Shown here piece by piece: positions 8,458 to 16,197 of a DNA stretch of 53,635 bases (positions are counted from its first letter, which is position 1; each line of letters starts with the position of its first letter). The position numbers were made by a program, and so were the translations under genes. The stretch comes from a bacterium (lineage in GTDB: Bacteria > Vulcanimicrobiota > Vulcanimicrobiia > Vulcanimicrobiales > Vulcanimicrobiaceae): contig JAJYFM010000005.1 in assembly GCA_021790895.1 (NCBI GenBank), positions 1-53,635 on the forward strand, written 5' to 3'. The notes below the pieces were generated by a model. The model made no database searches. It was not told where the DNA came from and saw only the letters and a list, made by a program, of their open reading frames with translations.

Positions 8458-8565
8458 CTACTGCTCCTTCGCGAAGCGCGACGCAATGCTTGCAGCGGCT
8501 CTGCTTGCTCAGGCAGGAGGGGTCGCTGCAGGCGCCGCAGCCGGATGCGACGGAGGTCGTACATC

Positions 8566-9681
8566 ATGAGTGCTGTCCGCGTTCTCGCCGGTACAAAAAA
8601 AGGCGCCTTCATTCTGCAAGCAGATGCAAAGCGCGACCGTTGGAAGATCGATGGTCCCTTTTTCGCCGGTTGGGAGATCTATCACGTCACAGGCTCCCCC
8701 GCCGATCCCCAACGCCTCTACGCCTCGCAGAACAGTTCGTGGTTCGGACAGGTGATGCAACGCTCGGATGACGGCGGGCAGACGTGGCGCACGGTCAATA
8801 ATGAATTCAGCTATGCCGGCACTCCCGGCACGCATCAATGGTTCGACGGCACCGCCCGACCGTGGGAGTTCAAACGCGTTTGGCACATCGAACCCTCGCT
8901 CGCGAACCCCGATGTGCTCTACGCCGGGGTCGAGGATGCAGCGCTCTTTCGCTCCGATGACGGGGGCGAGAGCTGGCGCGAACTCGATGCGCTTCGCACG
9001 AGCAGCACCGGGAGCACGTGGCACCCCGGAGCCGGCGGCCTCTGCCTGCACACGATTCTTCTCGATCCGAAGGATTCGCAACGGATCTATGTCGCGATCT
9101 CCGCGGCCGGAGCGTTTCGCACCGATGACGGTGGTGCCAACTGGCGACCGATCAATCGCGGCCTGCATTCGGAGTATATTCCCGATCCCAATGCAGAGGT
9201 CGGGCATTGCGTGCATCGGCTTGCCATGCATCCGGCGAAGCCGCAGGTGCTTTTCATGCAGAAGCACTGGGATGTTCTGCGCAGCGACGACGGAGGCGAT
9301 CGCTGGTACGAGATCAGCGGGAACCTCCCCACGGATTTCGGATTTGCAATCGACGTTCACGCTCACGAACCCGATACGATCTACGTCGTTCCCATTACGA
9401 GCGACCGCGAACACTTTCCGCTCGATGGTGCGCTGCGCGTTTACCGGAGCAAGAGCGGCGGCAATGAATGGGAGGCGCTGACGAAGGGGCTGCCGCAAGA
9501 GCACTGCTACGTGAACGTTCTGCGCGATGCGATGGACGTCGATCGGCTCGATTCCTGCGGCATCTATTTCGGGACGACCGGCGGACAGATCTACGCGTCA
9601 TCCGATAGTGGCGATTCCTGGACGGCGATCGCGCGCGATCTTCCCCCGGTGCTCTCGGTGGAGGTGCAAACGCTCGAATGA
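8566..9681 (+). CDS. BNR/Asp-box beta-propeller protein (sialidase-like fold)
   Basis: The ~371-residue product contains six S/R-x-D-x-G-x-x-W Asp-box motifs: 'RSDDGGQTW', 'RSDDGGESW', 'RTDDGGANW', 'RSDDGGDRW', 'RSKSGGNEW' and 'SSDSGDSW'. They are spaced as in a six-bladed propeller of the BNR/VPS10 type. No signal peptide is visible ('[17 protein letters not shown]'), so it is probably cytoplasmic, unlike true secreted sialidases. The start is the ATG at 8566, with GGAGG 9 bases upstream; the longer ORF in the track runs antisense to tlyA. Its stop overlaps the start of the MoaD/ThiS-like gene as ATGA, so the two products are made together. Catalytic activity cannot be inferred. Confidence 0.85.
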   Translation: MSAVRVLAGTKKGAFILQADAKRDRWKIDGPFFAGWEIYHVTGSPADPQRLYASQNSSWFGQVMQRSDDGGQTWRTVNNEFSYAGTPGTHQWFDGTARPWEFKRVWHIEPSLANPDVLYAGVEDAALFRSDDGGESWRELDALRTSSTGSTWHPGAGGLCLHTILLDPKDSQRIYVAISAAGAFRTDDGGANWRPINRGLHSEYIPDPNAEVGHCVHRLAMHPAKPQVLFMQKHWDVLRSDDGGDRWYEISGNLPTDFGFAIDVHAHEPDTIYVVPITSDREHFPLDGALRVYRSKSGGNEWEALTKGLPQEHCYVNVLRDAMDVDRLDSCGIYFGTTGGQIYASSDSGDSWTAIARDLPPVLSVEVQTLE

Positions 9682-9974
9682 TCCGCGTCATTCTTCCCGC
9701 CCATCTCAAAGTGTTGGCAAATATCGGTGGGGAGATCGACGTCGAGCCGAAAGGCGAGCCGACGATCGCCGCGGTGATTGGCGCAATCGAGGAACGGTAT
9801 CCGGCGCTGCGCGGGACGATGCTTCACCACGATACGCGCATGCGTCGAGCGATGGTTCGCTTCTATGCCTGTAACACCGATCTCTCGCAGAGCGATCCCG
9901 CGAGTCTCCTCCCCGACGCCGTCGTCGACGGCGACGAGCCGTTGCTGATTATCGGTGCGATCGCCGGCGGCTAG
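9678..9974 (+). CDS. MoaD/ThiS-family ubiquitin-like sulfur-carrier-type protein
   Basis: This 98-residue protein has the beta-grasp pattern of MoaD/ThiS ('[12 protein letters not shown]', '[18 protein letters not shown]', '[15 protein letters not shown]') and ends exactly with Gly-Gly. That is the tail adenylated by MoeB/ThiF-type E1 enzymes for sulfur transfer or protein conjugation. It is translationally coupled (ATGA) to the preceding BNR protein. The classical moaC, mog and moeA genes lie elsewhere in the window and no moaE is next to it, so a role in molybdopterin synthesis is possible but not shown by context. No E1 or thiS pathway gene is nearby. Confidence 0.88.
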   Translation: MIRVILPAHLKVLANIGGEIDVEPKGEPTIAAVIGAIEERYPALRGTMLHHDTRMRRAMVRFYACNTDLSQSDPASLLPDAVVDGDEPLLIIGAIAGG

Positions 9975-10021
9975 CGCGAGCGTTGGAAATGCGTGACAGC
10001 CTCAGCCTGTTCTTGTGCGCG

Positions 10022-10255
10022 CTAGCGCGGCGCCAAGGAGGCTGCGAACACGAAAATCGCCACGACCAGAACGAGGCCAACGCCGATAAGAATGGTGCCG
10101 ACGGCCGATCGCCCCGGCCACGCCTGCTCCGCTCCTCGTCGATCTGCCGTCGCGCTTTCGGCAGCAATCGCACCGATGAACGCGCCGCACGCGGTGCACG
10201 AAATCGCCGATGTCGCACATGCGGCTCCGCATGCGGTGCAACATCCGCCGCTCAT
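10022..10255 (-). CDS. Small zinc-ribbon single-pass membrane protein
   Basis: The predicted product has 77 residues. Near the N-terminus two short repeats 'CTACGA' supply CxxC pairs (C-C-T-A-C-G and C-T-A-C-G), a typical zinc-ribbon knuckle arrangement. A Gly/Ala/Arg linker follows, then one strong transmembrane segment ('TILIGVGLVLVVAIFVFAA') close to the C-terminus. The start ATG overlaps the xseB stop as ATGA, so it is the last gene of the accB'-accC-nusB-PBP-xseAB operon. The ORF track shows it only inside a longer false ORF. Function is unknown. Its 3' end is convergent with the MoaD-like gene, 47 bp away. Confidence 0.7.
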   Translation of the reverse strand: MSGGCCTACGAACATSAISCTACGAFIGAIAAESATADRRGAEQAWPGRSAVGTILIGVGLVLVVAIFVFAASLAPR

Positions 10256-10455
10256 GCCTTGCTCTCGCCCTTCGTGGAAGCCTCGACCTGTTCTTGAGCG
10301 CCTTTGAGCAGCGCTTCGCAGGCGGTAATCAGCGCGCGCCCCTCCTGAAAGAGCGCGACGCCGCGGTCGAGCGTCGTCTGTTCGTTTGCCAACTCCTTGA
10401 CGATCGCATCGATGCGTGCGAGTTTTTGTTCGAAGGGCTCGCCGGGTTCGCTCAT
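10252..10455 (-). CDS. xseB: Exodeoxyribonuclease VII small subunit
   Basis: XseB forms helical assemblies with XseA in exonuclease VII, which degrades single-stranded DNA. The 67-residue product has the family signature 'FEQKLARIDAIVKELANEQ' followed by 'LDRGVALFQEGRALI' and a helical tail. It overlaps both neighbours by ATGA, with xseA upstream and the zinc-ribbon gene downstream, which fits tight stoichiometric coupling. Confidence 0.95.
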   Translation of the reverse strand: MSEPGEPFEQKLARIDAIVKELANEQTTLDRGVALFQEGRALITACEALLKGAQEQVEASTKGESKA

Positions 10456-11786
10456 GCCTGTTCCTCCTCTGTTTCGATACGTTCGATACGCGCGCGTGCA
10501 GCCCCGCGCCCGAAGCGGGCACGCACTTCGTCGCCGACCTGCAATTGAAGCGCGCTACGGACGGCAACGCCGTCGCGAAGAACGATTGCATAGCCGCGCT
10601 CCAACGGAGCGTGGGGATCGAATCCTCGCAGTGCAGCCGAGCGCAGATCGAGCAGCGATCGCTTTCGCAATGCAAGTCCGGCAACACGATCCGGAAGGCG
10701 TTCGCCACGAACGTCGATCTGCGTACGCGCTCTGCGTAAAAGTGCGGCTGCCGATGCCTGGAGTTGCTCGCTTTTCGTCGCGACCGCCGCCGCGCGGGCA
10801 GCGAGGCGAGCGCGCGGGTCGAGCGCCACAAGCGAACGCTCGCGTTGCACGATCTTCGTCTGGATCGCCGCGAGGCGACCGACGATCGCTGTCTCGACGG
10901 CACGCGAATGCATTTCGAGATCGCGCGTCGCCCGGTCGAGCCCCCGCTGCGCCGCATAGCGAAGCCGCTCGCTCATCTTCGGTAGCCATTCAGCCGCCTT
11001 GCTCCACCCCTCCAGCACGCGATCGGCGGCAAGGCTCGGCGTATTGGCACGCTCGTCGGCTGCGATATCGGCGAGGTGAATATCTGCGCTGTGGCCGATC
11101 GCCGTCAGTATCGGCGTCTGCGCAGCAACGATCGCGCGCACGACCTCCTCGCGGTTGAAAGGAAAGAGATCTTCGTAGGACCCGCCGCCGCGCCCGAGCA
11201 CGATAAGATCGGCGCCACTGCGATCGGCACGCTCGATAGCAGCGGCGATATCGCGCTCCGCGCCGATCCCTTGCACGCGCGTATCGAAGATGTGCAGGCG
11301 CACGAAGGGCGCGCGTTTTTCGATCACGCGAACGAAATCGTCGATGCCCTTCCCTTCGCGCGTCGAAACGACGGCGACCTTGCGCGGGAAGCGCGGCAGC
11401 GCGCGTTTTCGGTCATCATTAAAGAGGCCCTCGCGTTGCAAACGATCCTTGAGCGCTTGAAATTCAAGGAAGAGCAATCCGAGCCCGGTCGCCGCAATTT
11501 CACGAACGGTTAACGAGTAGCGGCTGCGTGGCCCATAGTTGATTATCTCTCCGCGCGCAACCACGGCCAAGCCGTCGGCGAGTTTCACGTCGTTCGGAAG
11601 CCGATCGGCGCGCAGAAAACACGATAGCAATGGACCGCCCTGCGCTCCCTGATCTTTCAGATCGAAGTAGATCGCGTTCGCTGATGGGCGCATGCCGGTA
11701 ATCTCGCCGCTAACGGCGATATCGCGAAATCGTGAAATTCGCGCAAAAAGGTTGCTCATGCGTTGCGAGAATTCCGCAACGGTCAT
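10452..11786 (-). CDS. xseA: Exodeoxyribonuclease VII large subunit
   Basis: This is the catalytic and structural subunit of exonuclease VII. From the ATG at 11786 the product is ~444 aa with an N-terminal OB-fold ('ISRFRDIAVSGEITGMRPS', 'IYFDLKDQ') and the catalytic-domain motifs 'VAVVSTREGKGIDDF' and 'DLIVLGRGGGSYEDLFPFNREEVVRAI'. Further along are 'PILTAIGHSADIHLADIAADERANTP' and a long coiled-coil C-terminus. The ORF track extends it to 12020, but that part is antisense-like reading inside the PBP gene. A GTG 27 bases further upstream is a weaker alternative. It lies 26 bp after the PBP stop. Confidence 0.95.
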   Translation of the reverse strand: MTVAEFSQRMSNLFARISRFRDIAVSGEITGMRPSANAIYFDLKDQGAQGGPLLSCFLRADRLPNDVKLADGLAVVARGEIINYGPRSRYSLTVREIAATGLGLLFLEFQALKDRLQREGLFNDDRKRALPRFPRKVAVVSTREGKGIDDFVRVIEKRAPFVRLHIFDTRVQGIGAERDIAAAIERADRSGADLIVLGRGGGSYEDLFPFNREEVVRAIVAAQTPILTAIGHSADIHLADIAADERANTPSLAADRVLEGWSKAAEWLPKMSERLRYAAQRGLDRATRDLEMHSRAVETAIVGRLAAIQTKIVQRERSLVALDPRARLAARAAAVATKSEQLQASAAALLRRARTQIDVRGERLPDRVAGLALRKRSLLDLRSAALRGFDPHAPLERGYAIVLRDGVAVRSALQLQVGDEVRARFGRGAARARIERIETEEEQA

Positions 11787-11812
11787 CGGAATATGAAGCT
11801 TTTCCCCCTCGC

Positions 11813-13948
11813 TCACGGCGTTGCACTCGCCTGCGGGGTCGGCGTCGGCGCCTGCGCGGTATCGCTGTTTGACGTCGGCGCCGGTGTCATCGAAGGGAGC
11901 GGAGTCGAGCCGAGCGGGATATAATTCGTTCCATCTCCGGCAGTATTCGGCGGTGGCGTCGCATCCGGATTCGGAGTCGCCGAAGACGTCGGGGAGGGCA
12001 GCACTTTCGGGTGTCCGCAATGCACGGATTTTTGATTCCCCGCCAAGAAAAAGTCGGCGCCGCCGTTGCAGGTCGGCTCTCTGACCACACCCTTCGGTAC
12101 GGAGAACGGATGCGGCGGAGTCTCGGCGAGTGCAGCGCGCATGAAGCGCGCCCAGATGCGCGCCGGAACGTTGCCTCCGTACGACTCGATCATCCGCGAA
12201 TCGTTATCGTTACCCATCCAAACGGCGGTGACGAGATCGGGCGTATATCCGACGAACCACGCGTCGCGAAAATCAGAGGTCGTTCCCGTCTTCCCCGCAG
12301 CGGGGCGCCCGATGTTCGCGTTAACGCCCGTACCGTAGGCGATGGTATCTTCGAGCATCGAGGTCATCAGGAACGCGACCGCCGGAGAAACGACGCGCCG
12401 TTCGCGCGGGGTGCGGTCGTCGAGAACGACGTTCCCGTATGCGTCGCGAACCATCAATATCGAGCGCGGCGTTATATGCAACCCTTGATTCGCTAACGTC
12501 TGAAATCCGCTCGCCTGGTCGAGTACGCTCACCGAGGAAGTGCCGAGCGCCAACGAGAGATTCGGCTCCAAGGGGGCGCGTACGCCCATTGCATGGGCAT
12601 ACGAAATGAACTTATCGAGCCCAATGCGGTCGGCGAGTTTCACCGCCACGACATTGCGCGAGAGCGCGAGCGCGCGGCGAAGCGTAATAGGTCCCATAAA
12701 GCGGTTATCGTCATCGTGAGGCGACCACGTCTTCCCATCGAACATGGGATAGGTTACCGGCGTGTCATCCATCACCGTTGACGGCGAGAGACCACTATTC
12801 ATCGCCGCAGTATAGAGGTAAATTTTAAACGACGACCCAGGCTGACGCAGCGCCTGCCACGCTCGATTGAACTGATCGTCGGCAGAGAATTTCTTTCCCC
12901 CGATCATCGCGACGATCTCGCCGGTAGACGGACGTATTGCAACGAGCGCAGCTTGATGCGCGCCGATTCCCTCGGCCTTTGCCGCGCGTAGCCCCCAGTC
13001 GATCGCCGACTGCGCATCGCTCTCCATGCGCGGGTCGAGACTCGTATAGACCTGCAACCCACCTTCGCGAACCGCGCGATTTCCAAAAAGACGGCGTAAA
13101 CGGGCAATGACGTAGGTGGTAAACCACGGTGCGCGATAGCCAAGCGGCCCCGCACTACGCTCTTTTACGAAATGCAGCGGCGCCGCAAACGCCGCGTGTG
13201 CTTGTGCCCGCGTGATATATCCGCTTGCCACCATGCGGCCGAGCACGTGGCGTTGGCGCTCTCGTGCGAGCTTGAGATTGACGAACGGCGAATAATCGGA
13301 AGGAGCGGCGACGACACCGGCGATCATAGCGGCCTGCCCGATTGTTAATTGCGAAACACTATGACCGAAATAGGTCCGCGCGGCAGCATCGACGCCGTAG
13401 GCTCCGGCGCCGAGATAGATAAGGTTGAGGTATCGGTCGAGGATTTGATCTTTTGTGTAGTAATGTTCGATTTTCAGCGCCAACAGGGCTTCTTCTATTT
13501 TTCGCGTGATCGTTATGCGATCGTTGAGAAAGAGGCCACGAGCGAGCTGTTGCGTGATCGTCGAAGCGCCTTCGAGCGGTTGATGGAGCGCATCGGCAAT
13601 AGCGGCGCGGATGATGCCGACAACATCGATACCGGGATTTGTATAAAACGTGTGATCTTCGTTGGCAATAAACGCATCACGAACGATCGGGGGAATTTTC
13701 GCGAGTGGAACGTAGACACGGTTCTGTTTGTAAACGCTACCCAGCACGCTACCGTCGGCGGCAAAGATTCGCGTTGCGCCTTCAGGTTGATAATCGGAGA
13801 GCTCGCGGACGTCGGGAAGGTTACGTGATATCACCAACACCATGCCCGCCAACGTGCCCACCCCGAATATAACGAGGAGGGAGACGATCATCCAGATGCT
13901 TCTCCATCGCACGGGGCGACGGGGTTTACGCTTCGGCGCTCGTCGCAT
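11813..13948 (-). CDS. Class A penicillin-binding protein (PBP1A-type glycosyltransferase/transpeptidase)
   Basis: This bifunctional enzyme polymerises lipid II and cross-links peptidoglycan. The 711-aa product has a basic cytoplasmic tail and one membrane anchor (about residues 17-40). The GT51 domain carries 'AFIANEDHTFY', 'GASTITQQLARGLFL' and 'RKIEEALLALKIE'. The transpeptidase domain has SxxK as 'PGSSFKIY', SxN as 'LSRNVVAVK' and KTG as 'AGKTGTTSDFRDAWFVGYTPDLV'. In the GT motif the usual His of EDxxFxxHxG is replaced (EDHTFYTNPG). The C-terminal ~80 residues are a Pro/Thr/Ser tail. Its start overlaps nusB by 23 bp and xseA follows. Confidence 0.95.
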   Translation of the reverse strand: MRRAPKRKPRRPVRWRSIWMIVSLLVIFGVGTLAGMVLVISRNLPDVRELSDYQPEGATRIFAADGSVLGSVYKQNRVYVPLAKIPPIVRDAFIANEDHTFYTNPGIDVVGIIRAAIADALHQPLEGASTITQQLARGLFLNDRITITRKIEEALLALKIEHYYTKDQILDRYLNLIYLGAGAYGVDAAARTYFGHSVSQLTIGQAAMIAGVVAAPSDYSPFVNLKLARERQRHVLGRMVASGYITRAQAHAAFAAPLHFVKERSAGPLGYRAPWFTTYVIARLRRLFGNRAVREGGLQVYTSLDPRMESDAQSAIDWGLRAAKAEGIGAHQAALVAIRPSTGEIVAMIGGKKFSADDQFNRAWQALRQPGSSFKIYLYTAAMNSGLSPSTVMDDTPVTYPMFDGKTWSPHDDDNRFMGPITLRRALALSRNVVAVKLADRIGLDKFISYAHAMGVRAPLEPNLSLALGTSSVSVLDQASGFQTLANQGLHITPRSILMVRDAYGNVVLDDRTPRERRVVSPAVAFLMTSMLEDTIAYGTGVNANIGRPAAGKTGTTSDFRDAWFVGYTPDLVTAVWMGNDNDSRMIESYGGNVPARIWARFMRAALAETPPHPFSVPKGVVREPTCNGGADFFLAGNQKSVHCGHPKVLPSPTSSATPNPDATPPPNTAGDGTNYIPLGSTPLPSMTPAPTSNSDTAQAPTPTPQASATP

Positions 13949-14339
13949 CGCCTAGAATGCCGGAGAGAACACCGTTGACAAAGCGCGCGGCCTCCGGCGT
14001 TGAGTAGCGTTTAGCAAGTTCGACGGCCTCGTTAATAATGACCGCCCGCGGCGGAGCCTCGCTTCGTTCCGACTCGCAGACTGCCAAACGCAGAATCGTT
14101 CGGTCGACGATCGCGAGACGGTCGAGCGTCCACCCCTGGAGTGCCGGACCGATGCGCTCGTCGGCGGCGTCTGCACCGGCGATCGTTCCAAGAACGAGTT
14201 CGCGTACGAACGCGCGCTCCTCGCTCGCGCCGCCGTTTCCGAATACTTCGTCGAGCACCTCTGTCGGCTCGCGACCTCCGACTTCGATTGCGTAGAGCGC
14301 CTGTAAAGCACGCTCCCGCAACATGCGCCGAGAAGGCAT
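13926..14339 (-). CDS. nusB: Transcription antitermination factor NusB
   Basis: NusB, with NusE/S10, binds boxA RNA during rRNA antitermination. The 137-residue product has the all-helical family pattern: 'RRMLRERALQALYAIEV' at the start, 'TLDRLAIVDRTILRLAVCE' in the middle, then 'VIINEAVELAKRYS' and 'FVNGVLSGI'. Length is typical. It lies 3 bp after accC and overlaps the PBP gene by 23 bp. The accB-accC-nusB order is seen in other Gram-positive-related bacteria. Confidence 0.96.
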   Translation of the reverse strand: MPSRRMLRERALQALYAIEVGGREPTEVLDEVFGNGGASEERAFVRELVLGTIAGADAADERIGPALQGWTLDRLAIVDRTILRLAVCESERSEAPPRAVIINEAVELAKRYSTPEAARFVNGVLSGILGDATSAEA

Positions 14340-14342
14340 CGT

Positions 14343-15692
14343 TTATCCGACGCGCTGCGCGAGCATGCGGGGGAGGAAACCGATATCGTACGTTCCGTTA
14401 CGAAACCCTTCGGTGGCAAGAATTTCCAAGCACATCTCCGTCGTCGTCGCAACGCCTTCGACCAGCGTTTCGCGGAGCGCACGCTCCATGCGTGCAATCG
14501 CTTGATCGCGGGTGTTCGCAAACGCAATCACCTTTGCCAACATCGAATCGTAGTACGGCGGAACGCTCGCGCCGGAGAAAATGTGCGTATCGATGCGGAT
14601 ACCCGGTCCACCCGGGAAAAGAACGGCACCCAAGGTGCCGGCCTGCGGCGCGAAATTATTCCGTGCATCTTCGGCATTGATACGGCACTCGATGGCGTGC
14701 CCGCGCGGTTCGAGATCGGCCTGTGTGTAGCCGAGATGCTCTCCCGACGCGATGCGAATTTGCTCTTTGACTAAGTCGATGCCGTAGACCATCTCGGTAA
14801 CCGGATGCTCGACCTGAATGCGCGTGTTCATTTCCATGAAAAACACGTCGTCGCCGCTTGAAAGAAACTCCAGCGTTCCCGCATTGCTGTAGCCGACGTG
14901 GCGGCATGCAAGGATCGCCATTTCGTGCAGCCGAGCGCGAGCGCGCTCGGTGAGATTGGGAGCACCGGCCTCTTCGATGAGTTTTTGGTGCGAGGGTTTT
15001 TGAATCGAACAGTCGCGCTCGCCGAGATGCACCACCTGGCCATGTTCGTCGGCGAGCACCTGCACTTCGATATGGCGTGGATCGCGGATGAGCTTTTCCA
15101 TATAGACGCGACCGTCTTTAAACGATGCCTCCGCCTCTGCCGTCGCGCCGAGAAACGCGCGCTCTAAATCTTCCGGACGCTCGACGACGCGCATCCCTTT
15201 GCCGCCCCCGCCGGCCGTCGCTTTGAGGAGCACCGGATAGCCGACCTGCTCGGCGGCTTCGCGCGCGAGTTCAACGGTGGCGAGAATATCGGTTCCCGGC
15301 GTCGTTGCGACACCGGCATCGGCCATGACGCGCTTCGCGGTCGCCTTATCGCCCATCGCGGTGATGATCTCGGGGCGCGGGCCGATGAATTTCAAGCCGT
15401 GATCGGCGCAGATCTCGGCGAAGCGCGCGTTCTCGGCGAGAAAACCGTAACCGGGATGAATGGCGTCGCAGCCCGATACCAGTGCCGCAGAGATAATGTT
15501 CGGAACGTTGAGATAGGAGCGCGGTACGGGACCGGGGCCGACGCAAAAGGCTTCGTCCGCAACGCGGACGTGCGTCGAGGCACGATCCGCCTCGGAGAAA
15601 ATCGCGACGCTGCCGATGCCGAGCTCGCGACAAGCGCGCACGATCCGTAACGCGATCTCACCTCGGTTCGCAACAAGGACCTTCCGCAGCAT
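14343..15692 (-). CDS. accC: Biotin carboxylase subunit of acetyl-CoA carboxylase
   Basis: AccC carboxylates the biotin on BCCP with ATP and bicarbonate, starting malonyl-CoA and fatty acid synthesis. The 449-aa product has 'MLRKVLVANRGEIALRI', 'AIHPGYGFLAENARFAE', the ATP-grasp glycine-rich loop 'LLKATAGGGGKGMRVV', 'LGERDCSIQKPSHQKLIEE', 'FFMEMNTRIQVEHPVTE' and the C-terminal 'GHAIECRINAED'. All expected motifs are intact. It lies 5 bp after the BCCP-like gene, which lacks the lysine that biotin would occupy, so the real biotin carrier for this enzyme must be encoded elsewhere or the partner works differently. Confidence 0.97.
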   Translation of the reverse strand: MLRKVLVANRGEIALRIVRACRELGIGSVAIFSEADRASTHVRVADEAFCVGPGPVPRSYLNVPNIISAALVSGCDAIHPGYGFLAENARFAEICADHGLKFIGPRPEIITAMGDKATAKRVMADAGVATTPGTDILATVELAREAAEQVGYPVLLKATAGGGGKGMRVVERPEDLERAFLGATAEAEASFKDGRVYMEKLIRDPRHIEVQVLADEHGQVVHLGERDCSIQKPSHQKLIEEAGAPNLTERARARLHEMAILACRHVGYSNAGTLEFLSSGDDVFFMEMNTRIQVEHPVTEMVYGIDLVKEQIRIASGEHLGYTQADLEPRGHAIECRINAEDARNNFAPQAGTLGAVLFPGGPGIRIDTHIFSGASVPPYYDSMLAKVIAFANTRDQAIARMERALRETLVEGVATTTEMCLEILATEGFRNGTYDIGFLPRMLAQRVG

Positions 15693-15697
15693 CGCTC

Positions 15698-16120
15698 CTA
15701 TCCTCGCTCGATCTCGAAGAGAGCGCGGCCATAGTCGACCGCGGCGCCGTCCTGGCAGAGAATCGCCTTGAGCCGTCCGGTCGAGCGGGCTCGCACCGAG
15801 GTGCGAATGCCCAACGCTTCGATTGCGGCGAGTTCACGCTCCTCGACGATCTCCTCGCCGAGCGACGGGGCGTTACGCCCGAAGCGCACGATGCCGACGA
15901 CATCGGCTCGGAGGATATCGACGGGGAGCTCGGCGGCAGGTTCGGGGGATTGCGCCGCCTCGGAGCTATGCGAGGCATGGGTCGGTGAGGAGCGCGCAAA
16001 CTCGAACTCCTCGTCCTCACGCTCGATTCGCAAGCGGAGGAGCGGAGTACCGACGAAAAATTCGGCCAGACGCTGCGCACGTGCCGATGCTGCGTCCTCG
16101 GGAGAGTACTCGGAGGTCAT
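15698..16120 (-). CDS. BCCP-like protein lacking the biotin-accepting lysine
   Basis: This 140-aa protein sits in the accB position, 5 bp before accC. It has the BCCP layout: a variable, Pro/Ala/Ser/Glu-rich linker (about residues 40-65) and a C-terminal biotinyl/lipoyl-like domain ('VDILRADVVGIVRFGR' to 'GRLKAILCQDGAAVDYGRALFEIE'). At the hairpin that normally reads E-A-M-K-M the sequence is E-A-L-G-I. The lysine codon is replaced by GGC (15809-15811, Gly104), 36 residues from the C-terminus, about where the lysine sits in BCCP. The flanking frame is intact, so this is substitution, not frameshift. It cannot be biotinylated there. It may be a structural or regulatory subunit, like the plant BADC proteins. 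The start ATG at 16120 removes 11 unlikely residues from the track ORF. Confidence 0.8.
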   Translation of the reverse strand: MTSEYSPEDAASARAQRLAEFFVGTPLLRLRIEREDEEFEFARSSPTHASHSSEAAQSPEPAAELPVDILRADVVGIVRFGRNAPSLGEEIVEERELAAIEALGIRTSVRARSTGRLKAILCQDGAAVDYGRALFEIERG

Positions 16121-16197
16121 CGCGCCGCCTTTTCGGGGAGCTACCCCGAACACCCCTTCGCCGGGAGTTCCCTCGGCTGTAGCCGAACCTCAAAGCT

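Noticed and set aside
7843-8565. N-terminal extension of the BNR protein ORF to 7843
   Set aside because: It is antisense to tlyA, and a strong ribosome-binding site precedes the ATG at 8566 where Asp-box protein sequence begins.
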